Of a stretch of 52,602 bases of DNA, positions 1 to 8,953 are shown piece after piece. Source of the stretch: Nitrospinota bacterium. Its GTDB lineage: Bacteria > Nitrospinota > Nitrospinia > Nitrospinales > VA-1. The stretch covers positions 1 to 52,602 of the forward strand of contig JAQCGX010000025.1 of NCBI GenBank assembly GCA_027619975.1, in the 5' to 3' direction. Made by a program: the position numbers and the translations under genes. Position 1 is the first letter of the stretch. Each line of letters begins with the position of its first letter. The notes under the pieces were generated by a model. That model did no database searches, was not told the origin of the DNA, and saw only the letters and a list, made by a program, of their open reading frames with translations.

Positions 1-63
1 GGAAAGGCTGTGCCACTTAAAAGCAAAAACCTGCAAAACTTAACTCGCTGACGGATTTTTCTC

Positions 64-82
64 TTTTTCGGCAACCTGCTAA
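64..82. repeat. Diverged copy of dispersed CAGGTTGC repeat end
   Basis: The stretch just before the first gene matches, with one mismatch, the inverted-repeat end seen at 20257-20280 and 52513-52536. It reads TTTTTCGGCAACCTGCTAA, where the other copies have CAGCAACC. Only this end is visible, because the rest of any element would lie in bases 1-63 or outside the window. It leaves the following gene without an obvious ribosome binding site. Confidence 0.5.
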
Positions 83-1021
83 ATGTCCCCTGCACTGATA
101 AAATTTATAAAATATTTAATGACAGCGATCCTGCTGGGGATTTTCGTTTTTTTTCTGCTCCGCTATAAGGAACAACTTTATACGGTGCGTGATATTTCCT
201 TCGGCCAATTCAGCCTGTTATTTGTACTGGTTCTCTGTTCGGTCACTTTGAACGGCTCAAAGCTAAATCAATTGACTCGATTTTTCTCCTTGAACCTTAC
301 CACCAGGGAATGGTTCGGCTTATCGTCGATCACGACCACATTAAACTCTATCTTTTTCAAGGCCGGTTCGCTGGCGACATCAAACTATTTAAAACGAAAA
401 CATGACTTTCCGTACATGTCGTTCCTAGGGTCTTTGGGGGCCGATCAATTGATCTTATTTTTCATGTGCGGCACAGCGGGAGGCGCAATTTCTTTTTATT
501 TGATGACCGGGACAACAGTCGAGGGGTTTCAACCCATCGCTTTCGCTTATCTTTTTATCGTCCTGACTCTTTTTCTAGCCGCCAAATTTGCTCCCCGTCT
601 CCAAAAGCAAAATCATAAAATTTTAGACGCTCTGGTGCGGGCGATTCATGCCTTGCACCGCATCCTGAAAAATCGAAAGTTATTTTCGACGCTATGCGCA
701 CACAATATCGCCTTGATCGTTCTGACTTCCCTTCGATTTTTCGTCGTCTGCAAAGTTCTGCAACTGCAAGTTCCGCTGGTTTATTGTTTTTTGTTCACCA
801 CCGTGATGATCTTCGTATCCGCCGTTCCCTTGTTCCAAAGCGATATCGGCTCTCGAGAAATGGCCGTCGGTCTTTTATCGGAGCTGGCGGGAACCGGCTT
901 CAATGAAGGATTGCTGGCCACGCTCATCGACCGGATCTTCGTGTTTCTTCTGACCCTGCTCTTCACGATTTTCTTTAAAAACCTCCTGGCCCCTTCCCAG
1001 CCTCCCATAGAGAAGGCTTGA
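83..1021 (+). CDS. Flippase-like integral membrane protein (LPG synthase TM/AglD family)
   Basis: A 312-residue polytopic membrane protein with about eight hydrophobic segments spread over its length. It resembles the lysylphosphatidylglycerol-synthase transmembrane or AglD-like family (PF03706), whose members are linked to lipid or lipid-linked sugar handling in the inner membrane. A typical family stretch is seen around residues 85-130, where a KAGSLATSNYLKR segment precedes a membrane span. No aminoacyl-transfer domain is present, so it is not a full MprF. The ATG has no clear ribosome site and sits directly after a repeat end; a second ATG lies 12 codons in. A role in envelope glycan export is suggested by neighbouring glycosyltransferases but not shown. 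Confidence 0.7.
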   Translation: MSPALIKFIKYLMTAILLGIFVFFLLRYKEQLYTVRDISFGQFSLLFVLVLCSVTLNGSKLNQLTRFFSLNLTTREWFGLSSITTTLNSIFFKAGSLATSNYLKRKHDFPYMSFLGSLGADQLILFFMCGTAGGAISFYLMTGTTVEGFQPIAFAYLFIVLTLFLAAKFAPRLQKQNHKILDALVRAIHALHRILKNRKLFSTLCAHNIALIVLTSLRFFVVCKVLQLQVPLVYCFLFTTVMIFVSAVPLFQSDIGSREMAVGLLSELAGTGFNEGLLATLIDRIFVFLLTLLFTIFFKNLLAPSQPPIEKA

Positions 1022-1033
1022 ACCGACCGCTGT

Positions 1034-1513
1034 TTATTGGTTCAAACGGCACATTCCGAACCCAAAATCGGTCAATGCAATACGGGAGGATTGCTTGCAA
1101 AACTCCGGTTCCCATTCCGACGAGTAAACAAAATAGGATTCTTTAGACGGGTCAGCACGCTTCAATTCCACTGTATAATTTTCATCCTCGCCGAAAAATA
1201 TTTTTCGCGGATACAGAATCTGGATCGTCGCCGAACGAAACGACCCTTGCATCCTGTCTCCCGGCGGCATAAAAATCGTCGCATCTGTAGGAGTTAACTC
1301 GCGAATCCGGTTGACCACTGCATAAGTTTGCGTAAGCTGGTTGGGCATATCGCGCGACCCTGCTGTTACTGTCAATTGACTCGGGGTGAGATCCCTGTGG
1401 GCCAGTAGAAACTGTATTCTGGGGAAAAGAAAAAAAGTCGCAAGGATGACAAGATTGCCGGTCACGATAACAACGATGATTTTCTTCACCCAGCGCCCGT
1501 CACTCATTTTCAA
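1034..1513 (-). CDS. Small membrane-anchored extracytoplasmic protein, unknown function
   Basis: A 159-residue protein with one hydrophobic segment at about residues 10-30 preceded by lysines, so it is probably anchored with its C-terminal part outside the cytoplasm. The rest is soluble, with two cysteines near the end that could pair. I recognise no family. Its start overlaps the end of the large membrane protein gene by 14 bases, with two possible ATG codons at 1513 and 1507, which suggests translational coupling. It is probably an accessory to that membrane protein. Confidence 0.6.
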   Translation of the reverse strand: MKMSDGRWVKKIIVVIVTGNLVILATFFLFPRIQFLLAHRDLTPSQLTVTAGSRDMPNQLTQTYAVVNRIRELTPTDATIFMPPGDRMQGSFRSATIQILYPRKIFFGEDENYTVELKRADPSKESYFVYSSEWEPEFCKQSSRIALTDFGFGMCRLNQ

Positions 1514-3023
1514 AACCCCTTTTAATGACAGGCAAGCCGGCGATAAAAAACAGGAGGATCGGATAAAATGCCAGCATCCCCCGCGTATCGGAAAGATTGA
1601 TCGAATGCCCCGGATGCACCCACAGGACTTTCAGGTAAGTGGATATTTCAGTCCACTTAGGTTCGGAGTAAGAGAAGATCAAGAAATGCACCAGCGGATA
1701 AAAAATAAGCAACCATCCCAGTAGTTTTACAGGTTGAGAAAGCGATCTCAGCTTCTCTCTGAATAAAAACAAGGCCAGAAAGGATGTACCCATATAAAAT
1801 ACATGCACGCTGATTGAGCGGATTGAAGTGATCATGAGCGCTTTTCCAAGAGACACCCGTTGCGGCCCTCCCACCACCATCAACGCTAAATACAAGACAG
1901 CCGCCAAGGCTCCCATCCCAATCAACTGTTTTCTGTTAAAATTAAAACTCAATTTTAAATTTAGAAATACCAGCGCCCACATCCCCATGCCTACCAGGCC
2001 TACGGCCAGGACCCGCCTTTCCAGCGGCGAGTCAAAATTTGTAAGCGTCAAACACCATAGGGTAGAGAAGAACAGCAGGGGAACGACAAGACAAAGCAAT
2101 ATTATATTTTTCTCTTTTTTCTCGAGCGTCGTATTCCCGTCCAGGGCATAAATCAAAATCAGCAATGGAATCGCATCATACAAAAGAAATTCCAAACGGT
2201 TCCAGGCCGCAAGCCCCAATAGCGTCCCACTGAGAAAAGCCAATGCCAAGGGGTTTGACTCCCGTGCTTCAGGAGTTCCCCGTTTGCAAACACTCTGAAT
2301 CAGGGAAAACCAGAACATAACACCAATGGAATAATAAAACCCGGTCGTCAAATCTAGAAAAGGCAAAGTGCTGTGCCACCAGAAGTAGGGCGTGGTCCCC
2401 AGGATCAGGGTGAAGGCGGAGGCAATATTTTTGCTTTTAGCAAAGGAATGGACACGGAAATAAAAAATCACCAGCAAAAATAAATAAAAAAATGGAAAAA
2501 CTACTTTTACATTGCCAAAATCAAATGACCCCAAGTACGCGAACAGCAACGATAGAAATGGCGGGTATTGCCGGAACTGAGAAACAATCGTCTCGGAATC
2601 AAACGCCCCCTCATGCAAAAAAACCATCCCTTTGATGTGATACCAAATCCCGTCCGCTTCGGTGATCGGGAAAAAGGATGCGCTCGCCAGACTCAATAAA
2701 AATAGAATTCCAAGTATAATGACCAGCGCTATAACAGGCAGGGATTTTTTTTCAGGAGCGCGTGACGGTAAAATCGAATGAACTCGCAGTCTGCGGCGAA
2801 GAATTAAAACAAGAACAAGAGCGCCGAAACTCAGCCCGGTCTGCATCAGGGGCTCAGGAAACTCTCCGACACTTGCCATCCAACCAAATAGCATCAGGCT
2901 CTTCAACCCGAGTGCCAGTGCAAAGGCCAGGGCGGCCTTTTCACCGATCGCGGCAATCAGGTTCAACCTTCCCACAAGAAGATACGTCAGAGCCCAAAGA
3001 GCTCCAAAGTCAATGAGCAACAT
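1500..3023 (-). CDS. Polytopic membrane protein, glycosyltransferase-39-like
   Basis: A 507-residue protein with ten or more hydrophobic spans. After three spans and a short basic loop comes a loop with the acidic segment ITEADGIWYHIKG (about residue 125), then further spans. This layout resembles C-type membrane glycosyltransferases that use polyprenyl-phosphate sugars, where an acidic residue in the first large outer loop is catalytic. The match is by architecture only. An AAAGGT ribosome site precedes the ATG. It is cotranscribed with an upstream methyltransferase gene and overlaps the downstream small gene, which supports an envelope-glycan role. Confidence 0.6.
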   Translation of the reverse strand: MLLIDFGALWALTYLLVGRLNLIAAIGEKAALAFALALGLKSLMLFGWMASVGEFPEPLMQTGLSFGALVLVLILRRRLRVHSILPSRAPEKKSLPVIALVIILGILFLLSLASASFFPITEADGIWYHIKGMVFLHEGAFDSETIVSQFRQYPPFLSLLFAYLGSFDFGNVKVVFPFFYLFLLVIFYFRVHSFAKSKNIASAFTLILGTTPYFWWHSTLPFLDLTTGFYYSIGVMFWFSLIQSVCKRGTPEARESNPLALAFLSGTLLGLAAWNRLEFLLYDAIPLLILIYALDGNTTLEKKEKNIILLCLVVPLLFFSTLWCLTLTNFDSPLERRVLAVGLVGMGMWALVFLNLKLSFNFNRKQLIGMGALAAVLYLALMVVGGPQRVSLGKALMITSIRSISVHVFYMGTSFLALFLFREKLRSLSQPVKLLGWLLIFYPLVHFLIFSYSEPKWTEISTYLKVLWVHPGHSINLSDTRGMLAFYPILLFFIAGLPVIKRGFENE

Positions 3024-3055
3024 CTCGACCTTTACTCAAGCAAGTGATTGCGATT

Positions 3056-3733
3056 TTACGGGGTGTGTTTTTCAAATACGGAAAAATCGGCAAACGATCC
3101 TTGACCGAAATCTCCCTTTCCTGGATACGGATTCTTGATTTTCTCCAGCAATTTCCAATCCGGGAAACGCTCTTGCACCCTTTGAGAGAAATTTCTGTGT
3201 CGGACGTGCCGGGCATGCGTCCCGCCTTCCTTATTCACATCGCTGGAATAAATGATTATAAATTTTCTGGACGCATTAAATAAATGGTCCATATAGGCGT
3301 TATAGACATCATCTTCCACGAGATGATAAATGACATCCAGGGAAAGACCCAGATCCGCATGGAAAACGTTTTGATGATCCACAAAACAAGAGGGACTGTA
3401 CAGAAAAAAACTTTTATTTTTATCTTCAATAAATTTCGCCCGGCAAAGGGAAAGGGCGGTTGCAGAAACATCCAACCCGATGTATTGCGGATATTCGGAA
3501 AGGGACAGCTGATTCCCATCGCCACAGCCAAATTCTATGACCGAGCGGATTTCCTTTTCCTTAACAAAGTCATTCAGAACATCCGCCTTGAATTCCGCGA
3601 ACTTCCCGTAGGAACCCGAGCCCGAGTTGCCTCCCAAAGAATACCGGGTTTCCCAGAAATCCTTCGACCCCGGAAACAGGATTTGTTTCAGTTTGATCGT
3701 TAAAAGAGCTGGCAGGGAAGGTTTATTTTTCAT
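3056..3733 (-). CDS. Class I SAM-dependent methyltransferase
   Basis: A 225-residue soluble protein with a Rossmann-type SAM-binding motif, VIEFGCGDGNQ, at about residue 65, followed by the acidic strand end IGLDVSATAL. Motif IV is less clear, near the segment LDVIYHLVEDD. The N-terminal segment ending in FWETRYSLGGNSGSGS is typical of methyltransferases in glycan clusters. The substrate cannot be read from sequence. It lies 32 bases upstream of the large membrane protein gene on the same strand and about 50 bases after the RNase Z-like gene. Confidence 0.75.
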   Translation of the reverse strand: MKNKPSLPALLTIKLKQILFPGSKDFWETRYSLGGNSGSGSYGKFAEFKADVLNDFVKEKEIRSVIEFGCGDGNQLSLSEYPQYIGLDVSATALSLCRAKFIEDKNKSFFLYSPSCFVDHQNVFHADLGLSLDVIYHLVEDDVYNAYMDHLFNASRKFIIIYSSDVNKEGGTHARHVRHRNFSQRVQERFPDWKLLEKIKNPYPGKGDFGQGSFADFSVFEKHTP

Positions 3734-3785
3734 GGATATGCCAATTCTGGCAAAATTCTCAGGTCATGATAGTCAGCCAATTTTT

Positions 3786-4826
3786 TTAATCCACAGGGAC
3801 GGGCTTTTTACTTTCGCCCCGGCTTTCCTGAAATGCCGCCTGTGCTTCCTCGCGCAATTGCACCTTGCGCCCCATGTGCTTGGGTGAAAAATGAAAAGTC
3901 CGTAATTCCCGCACTCCCGCTTCACCCGCAAGCAGACCGGCCTGACGGGAGGTGAGGTGAAACCGATCCAAACCTCTTTTCTCTTCTTCGGCAATAAAAG
4001 GAGACTCGCAGAAAAACAGGTCCGCCTCGTGAACCAAATCCACAATTCTGGATTTGTTGTCCGCATTATAGACCGTATCGACCACGTAAGCGATCTTCTG
4101 CCCCGGCGATTGAAGAGTGAGATCCTCTTTCAGCGGCCCTAAAGGAAGTTCCTTGAATTCCGATCGACCTTTCTCCGGACAGGGAACCCGGACTAAAAAA
4201 TCATCCGGCTTGCTTTCAAGGATCGCCTGTTTCAATTCATTCAGCCAGGCACCGGCGGGAAGATGTGCCGCATCCAGACGTTCCTTGCTGATATTGACAT
4301 GAAACATTTCTTTGAGAGCAAATCCTAAACAGGGAACGCGGTGCTCAAGCACCGCCGTATGCACGGAAAACGAAGGCTCTTCCAATAAAAGACCGTTAAC
4401 AAACGGTTCCACGCGCTCGTCGCTCCGTTTAAACTGGTCAACGGCCCGAAAGCGCGCCCGGCGCAGATGATCCTCGTGAACCTCTGTCACGTCCAGGGTG
4501 ATGGAGTTACTGTAGCGGTCCACCAGGTTCCAGGTGAAGCCCGCCAATTTGCCTTCCACGTTGGCGATGAAATTGCGGGGACCGTAAAGCCTGAGCGTTT
4601 TGCCTCGGCCAAAAACAATTCTCAGCAGGTGATCGAAGCCGACAAAATGGTCGATGTGCGTGTGACTGACAAAAACGTCGCTGACCTTGAGCAACGTGCC
4701 ATTGGGAATCGCGGAGATATCCCCAAGGTCAAACAGGAGAGCGCGTCGTTCATCAAAAAACTCCACAAGCAGACCGGGGTCGCCAAAGACATCGTTGACC
4801 AATCGGGGATGAAAAATTGGCTTCAT
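3786..4826 (-). CDS. rnz: RNase Z-type metallo-beta-lactamase-fold hydrolase
   Basis: A 346-residue MBL-fold protein. The metal-binding motif HTHIDH is at about residues 55-60 and the C-terminal histidine lies in the segment FHFSPKH near residue 311, both as in tRNase Z. RNase Z cuts the 3' trailer from tRNA precursors. The segment AYVVDT around residue 245 supplies the metal-bridging aspartate of the family. The start lies four bases after the prfB stop with a GAGGT ribosome site inside the prfB end, so the two are translated from one message. Assignment to tRNase Z rather than a paralogous MBL hydrolase is likely but not certain. Confidence 0.72.
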   Translation of the reverse strand: MKPIFHPRLVNDVFGDPGLLVEFFDERRALLFDLGDISAIPNGTLLKVSDVFVSHTHIDHFVGFDHLLRIVFGRGKTLRLYGPRNFIANVEGKLAGFTWNLVDRYSNSITLDVTEVHEDHLRRARFRAVDQFKRSDERVEPFVNGLLLEEPSFSVHTAVLEHRVPCLGFALKEMFHVNISKERLDAAHLPAGAWLNELKQAILESKPDDFLVRVPCPEKGRSEFKELPLGPLKEDLTLQSPGQKIAYVVDTVYNADNKSRIVDLVHEADLFFCESPFIAEEEKRGLDRFHLTSRQAGLLAGEAGVRELRTFHFSPKHMGRKVQLREEAQAAFQESRGESKKPVPVD

Positions 4827-4830
4827 TGCG

Positions 4831-5935
4831 TTACCTCGACACCGGATTCTTGCTTTGCATCAAATACGCTTCGATGAACGCCCTGAGATCGCCATCCAAA
4901 ACAGCATCCACATTGCCCATTTCCACGTTGGTCCTCAAGTCCTTCGCCAAGCGGTAAGGGTGCAGGACGTAAGAACGAATCTGGCTCCCCCACTCGATTT
5001 TTTTCTTCGATTTTTCCATCGACCGTTTTTCTTCTTCCTGCTTTTCCATTTCAAACTCATAAAGCCGCGATTTAAGCACTTTCATGGCCGAGGCTTTATT
5101 TTTAAACTGGGATCTCTCGTTCTGACACTGAACGACGATGCCTGAAGGGATGTGCGTCAACCGAACCGCGGAATCAGTAGTGTTAACGCCCTGCCCGCCC
5201 GGCCCCGAGGCGCGGTAAACATCGGTCTTGAGATCTTCATCCTTAATTTCAATATCGATTTCGTCATCCACTTCCGGATAAACAAAAACGGAAGCAAATG
5301 AAGTGTGACGCCGCTTGTTAGCGTCGAACGGAGAAATACGCACCAGCCGATGGACTCCTATTTCCGCTTTCAGGTAGCCAAAGGCATAATCCCCGGTAAA
5401 ATTGATGGTGGCGCTTTTGATCCCCGCCTCCTCCCCGTACTGGGTGTCCAGAATTTCAGATTTGTAGCCGTTGCGATCGGCCCAGCGGAGGTACATGCGC
5501 AACAACATATGCGCCCAGTCCTGCGATTCGGTCCCGCCTGCTCCCGAATTGATGGTCATGATGGCGTTATTAAAGTCGTTGTCCTCAGACAACATCGCCT
5601 TTAATTCCGCTCGTGCCACCTTTTCCCAGAGAGCTGTTACAGCGACTTTGATTTCCGCAACCAGAGAATCATCCTCTTCCGCAAGCTCGATCAGCGCATC
5701 CAGATCCTCGCATTCCCCGTTGAGATCATTCCAGGCTTTCACCGTTCGCTGTAATTGCGCCCGCTTTTGCTGAACTTTCTGGGCCTTTTCATTGTCATTC
5801 CAAAACCCCGGCTGCGCCACTTCCTGATCCAGACTTTCAATTTCTACAATATAGTTATCGACGTCAAAGATACCCCCGTAGAAGATCTATCTTCCGTCGT
5901 AATTCTTCGCTGTCCTTTTTTACGTCTTCCTGCAT
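4831..5935 (-). CDS. prfB: Peptide chain release factor 2, with programmed +1 frameshift
   Basis: RF2 ends translation at UGA and UAA. The gene starts at ATG 5935 with AGGAG seven bases upstream. After 23 codons there is an in-frame TGA (5866-5864) in the context GGGGG-TAT-CTT-TGA-C, the classical RF2 autoregulatory shift site with an internal Shine-Dalgarno-like purine run. A +1 slip at CTT gives a 367-residue protein, close to the 365 of E. coli RF2. The GGQ peptidyl-release motif is at about residues 246-248, and the stop-codon recognition segment ISPFDANKRR precedes it. A GTG at 5820 could be mistaken for the start but is an internal codon of the shifted frame. It heads a probable operon with rnz. 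Confidence 0.96.
5860..5882 (-). promoter_or_regulatory. RF2 programmed frameshift site
   Basis: Read on the minus strand, the segment is CTACGGGGGTATCTTTGACG. The G-run sits just upstream of CTT-TGA-C, as in most bacterial prfB genes. Low RF2 slows reading of the TGA and favours the +1 shift, so the factor controls its own synthesis. Both required parts are seen directly. Confidence 0.95.
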
Positions 5936-6035
5936 TAAAAAACTCCTTGTTTAATTTTATAATCCTTGTCAATCTAGTCTCCCCGATACCCCTCGGGAAA
6001 TTAATAGGATAAACGCCTTAAAATAGCTCAAATTC

Positions 6036-7010
6036 GTGGCAAAGGATACCTTTTTGACCCCGCTCCCCTTCCAGTTTTCTGAGAGTCCCACCTTAGACCT
6101 TTCCATCGTCATCGTCAATTTCAACACGCGCGACATCACCCTCGACTGTTTGCGATCCATCCATACCCACACCCAGGATATTTCTTTTGAAATTCTGGTG
6201 CTGGACAATCATTCCAGCGATGGCAGTGCTCAAGCCATCAGGGAGAATTTCCCGCAGGTGGTGCTGATTGAAAATGAGGACAACCGGGGGTTTTCCGCCG
6301 CCAATAACCAGGGCCTGCGCATTTCAAAGGGAAGATACGCCGTTTTGCTCAACAGCGACACCCTGTTAGTGGAAAACTGTTTTGCCGCCATCGTCTGCTA
6401 CCTCGATGCCCACCCGGAGTTCTCCATTCTGGGGCCGGAGATTCTCGATGCCAATAATCAGCCCTGCTCCATGCGTTTATGGGAGGACACCGCCTATGAT
6501 GCGGCCTTAAAAATTCTCGGTCGCTTCGACGTCGCTTCCGAATTCAATAAAATGGGCGTGCGGGAAACCAAAGAGGTGGAGGTGGTCGGCGGTTCCTGTT
6601 TTGTCATCAAGAGAGAGATTTTTGCAACGATGGGTTTACTGGACGAAAATTATTTTTTATACAACGAGGAAGATGACTTCTGTCGCCGCGCCCGCCGTCT
6701 GGGGAAAAAGATCTGCTATTTTCCCGAAGCCCACCTGCAGCATCTGCTAGGCCAAAGCACGCATCAGCCCGAAATCAGGGAAAAAGTGATTCTCGAAACT
6801 TACAAGAGCAACCTGTATTTTTTCTCCAAATACTACTCGGTCCCCTGGAATATTCTATTACGATCCCTCTACAACCTGACCTTTGCATTTGGAATTCTAC
6901 GTTCGCTCTGGAAGATCACGACCGGCAGGACGCCTCTGGAAGAGGAAGACTCCATACCTCTCAAATTAAAACTGCTATTCATGAAAATTCAAAAACCTGG
7001 AAAATCTTGA
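6036..7010 (+). CDS. Family 2 glycosyltransferase (rhamnosyltransferase-like)
   Basis: A 324-residue GT-A fold enzyme. It begins with the nucleotide-binding strand LSIVIVNFNTRD near residue 22, then LDNHSSDGS and GFSAANNQG, and has the metal-site segment LLNSDTLL at about residue 107. A later motif, VGGSCFVIKREIF followed by DENYFLYNEEDDFCRR, is typical of dTDP-rhamnosyltransferase-like GT2 enzymes. It is cytosolic, and a hydrophobic C-terminal stretch may touch the membrane. The start is GTG 6036 without a strong ribosome site. It is divergent from prfB. Confidence 0.85.
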   Translation: MAKDTFLTPLPFQFSESPTLDLSIVIVNFNTRDITLDCLRSIHTHTQDISFEILVLDNHSSDGSAQAIRENFPQVVLIENEDNRGFSAANNQGLRISKGRYAVLLNSDTLLVENCFAAIVCYLDAHPEFSILGPEILDANNQPCSMRLWEDTAYDAALKILGRFDVASEFNKMGVRETKEVEVVGGSCFVIKREIFATMGLLDENYFLYNEEDDFCRRARRLGKKICYFPEAHLQHLLGQSTHQPEIREKVILETYKSNLYFFSKYYSVPWNILLRSLYNLTFAFGILRSLWKITTGRTPLEEEDSIPLKLKLLFMKIQKPGKS

Positions 7011-7021
7011 TTTAAAAGTAA

Positions 7022-7771
7022 TTTCCCCAAAAAAACCCGATACACCGGCGCTCCACAGCCATCTTTTCACTCAAGCAAAATTCCATTTTTGCCGATTGGG
7101 GAAATTCTCCCGGTTTTTTCAAATACCCGGTCAATGTTCAGGCGGACCGTCAGGGATGCCTTTATGTTGTCGATGAAAAAAATACCCGGATTCAAAAATT
7201 CAATTCCCAAGGGAAATTCCTGTTGTCGTTTGGCGATCAGGAGAATGAGGATCAACGACTGGGTCCTGTGTTTTCCCTCTCTATCGACACCGAGAATCAG
7301 GTTTGGGTGGCGGACCCTTCCCATAACAGGATTCAGATTTATTCATCGAACGGAAAACTGATCCGCTGCCTGCAAAATGAGGGAGAGTCACCAGAAGATC
7401 TTCAAGAGCCCGTCAGTGTCTGTTGCATGGCAAACGGAGAAATCCTGATCGGGGACAAATCCATTTACCTGCTCAAACATTTTGACGCCGACGGGGAAAT
7501 GCGGCACGGGTTAAAAAAAGAAGGGCTGGCGTTTAGCGAAATTTATTTCCTGGACAGCCATCCCGATCACGGCATTTTCGCCACGGATTATTGGAACAAC
7601 CAGATCCTTCATCTAAATTTTAAATTGGAAGTGATTTCGATAGCAAAAAACCCCGGCATACGCGCGGGGCAACTGGGCAAGGTCGGTGGACTCGTCATCT
7701 CAAAAGATCAATTGATGGTGGCCGACTTCGAAAACTTCCGTGTCCAGGCTCTCAAGGTTCCCCACATTTAA
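7022..7771 (+). pseudogene. NHL-repeat protein frame without a normal start codon
   Basis: The frame is open from 7022 to the stop at 7771. NHL/beta-propeller-like repeats start at about 7085 with the segment IFADWGNSPGFFKYP, continue through YVVDEKNTRIQKF and WVADPSHNRIQIY, and end with LMVADFENFRVQAL. No ATG, GTG or TTG occurs in this frame before TTG 7223, which would cut off the first repeat. Stops at 7013 and 7019 close the frame upstream. It is either a gene that has lost its 5' part (signal peptide and first blades), or it starts at a rare codon such as ATT 7085, or the sequence has an error. It follows the glycosyltransferase at once and meets the spermidine-synthase-like gene tail to tail with a 4-base overlap. 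Confidence 0.55.
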
Positions 7772-8748
7772 GAATAGCTCTTGATCGGGTATTGAATTTT
7801 TTTCCCGCGATGGGTGTTATTTTCCTCGACCGCCCTGCGAAAATCCCTGGTTTCAAAATCATCTAGGAATTTTTCCCCCTTGGCAGGACCCAGCAGGTCC
7901 GGACGGTACATCGATGCAAGCTCGGGCATGGAAAACGGGACGCTGACTTTAAAAGCATCGGCGGCGCGGCGAACATCACCCTCGGACCAGAATCGCTCCT
8001 GATTGGTCGCAATCAGCACGGTCGCAACTTGTTCCGGATCTTCAAAAAAATACAAATTGCTAAACATGGTATCGAATGTGGTGCGGTCATTTGGTTTTTG
8101 CAAGTTACTTTTTCCATAGAGGTTGGACGCGACCACCCCATTCGGAGATAGCACTTCCAGAATTTCCTGATAAAATTCTTCGGTTTTCAAATGAAATGGA
8201 ACCGAGCCGCTTTTAAAAGCATCCAGTAAAATCAGGTCATAAGTATTCTTTCCGATCTGGCTTTGAATGAAGATGCGGGCATCCATCGGGTGGATTCTAT
8301 AATTTTCTGTTTCGCGTAAATAAAAAAACCGCTTGCAGATGTCGATAACGTTGGGGTCCACTTCGACCACATCAATGTGAGTTTCAGGGAACGCATGATG
8401 CAGTGCATTTGAAATAGACCCTCCCCCTAAGCCCATCATCAAAATCCTTCCCGGGAAACTCTGGAACAACAGGGAGGCCAGCATCATTTTAGAATAGATC
8501 AATACCGGCGATTCCCGGCTTTCCAGGTTCAGACGACTTTGAAGAAAAAATTGTCCACCTTCCTTGAACCACATTTCTATCTGATCGCCATTTTTAATCA
8601 CATAAATTTCGTTGAACCGACTGCGAGTCCTGGAAAGTATTTCGAACTTGGAGGAAGGGGGTGGATCCTTGAAAAGTTTCATGATCTGCACTCGCTGAGC
8701 CGGTTTAATGGGATGGCAGGGTTCTGCTCCGAAGACCAGGGATGCCAT
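7768..8748 (-). CDS. Spermidine-synthase-like (aminopropyltransferase-fold) protein
   Basis: A 326-residue protein with the polyamine-synthase Rossmann core: the glycine-rich motif RILMMGLGGGSISNAL near residue 100, the acidic strand end HIDVVEVDPNVIDI, and YDLILLDAF near residue 170. The C-terminal region with FHLKTEEFYQEILEVLSPNGVV fits the fold. The expected upstream gatekeeper segment is replaced by a divergent N-terminal domain, and the catalytic aspartate region is not canonical, so it may be a spermidine-synthase-related protein without polyamine activity. The ATG at 8748 has only a weak ribosome site; a second ATG lies at 8682. Confidence 0.7.
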   Translation of the reverse strand: MASLVFGAEPCHPIKPAQRVQIMKLFKDPPPSSKFEILSRTRSRFNEIYVIKNGDQIEMWFKEGGQFFLQSRLNLESRESPVLIYSKMMLASLLFQSFPGRILMMGLGGGSISNALHHAFPETHIDVVEVDPNVIDICKRFFYLRETENYRIHPMDARIFIQSQIGKNTYDLILLDAFKSGSVPFHLKTEEFYQEILEVLSPNGVVASNLYGKSNLQKPNDRTTFDTMFSNLYFFEDPEQVATVLIATNQERFWSEGDVRRAADAFKVSVPFSMPELASMYRPDLLGPAKGEKFLDDFETRDFRRAVEENNTHRGKKIQYPIKSYS

Positions 8749-8827
8749 TTATTCTCAAGTTTTACAGAAATTGTCATGAAAACCCGCCCTGGAGAGGAAA
8801 TTTATCTTCCCCTCTCGGAATTATGTG

Positions 8828-8860
8828 TTAATATTAATGTTATCAATCGTTTATTATATT
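8828..8860 (+). promoter_or_regulatory. AT-rich promoter-like region ahead of pckA
   Basis: A perfect TTAATATTAA palindrome (8828-8837) lies 17 bases before TATATT (8855-8860), which could serve as a -10 box; the -35 is poor. The palindrome could be an operator. Transcription from here would run through the hairpin at 8879-8900 before pckA. Confidence 0.3.
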
Positions 8861-8878
8861 TAAACTCTCCTGTTTTTT

Positions 8879-8900
8879 AAAGGGAGAAATCCCTTTTTTT
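8879..8900 (+). terminator. Terminator-like hairpin in the pckA leader
   Basis: A 7-base-pair stem, AAAGGGA with TCCCTTT, closes a GAAA loop and runs into a T tract. It is oriented for the plus strand and lies about 55 bases before the pckA start codon. The upstream gene points the other way, so there is nothing for it to terminate except a pckA leader transcript or antisense readthrough. It may act as an attenuator. Confidence 0.5.
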
Positions 8901-8953
8901 CAATACTTTAATATATTTCTTTCAGAGACAGTACCGGATAAGGAGATAAATTC

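Noticed and set aside
4831-5820. RF2 starting at GTG 5820
   Set aside because: The conserved ATG, ribosome site and frameshift signal upstream show that this GTG is an internal codon.
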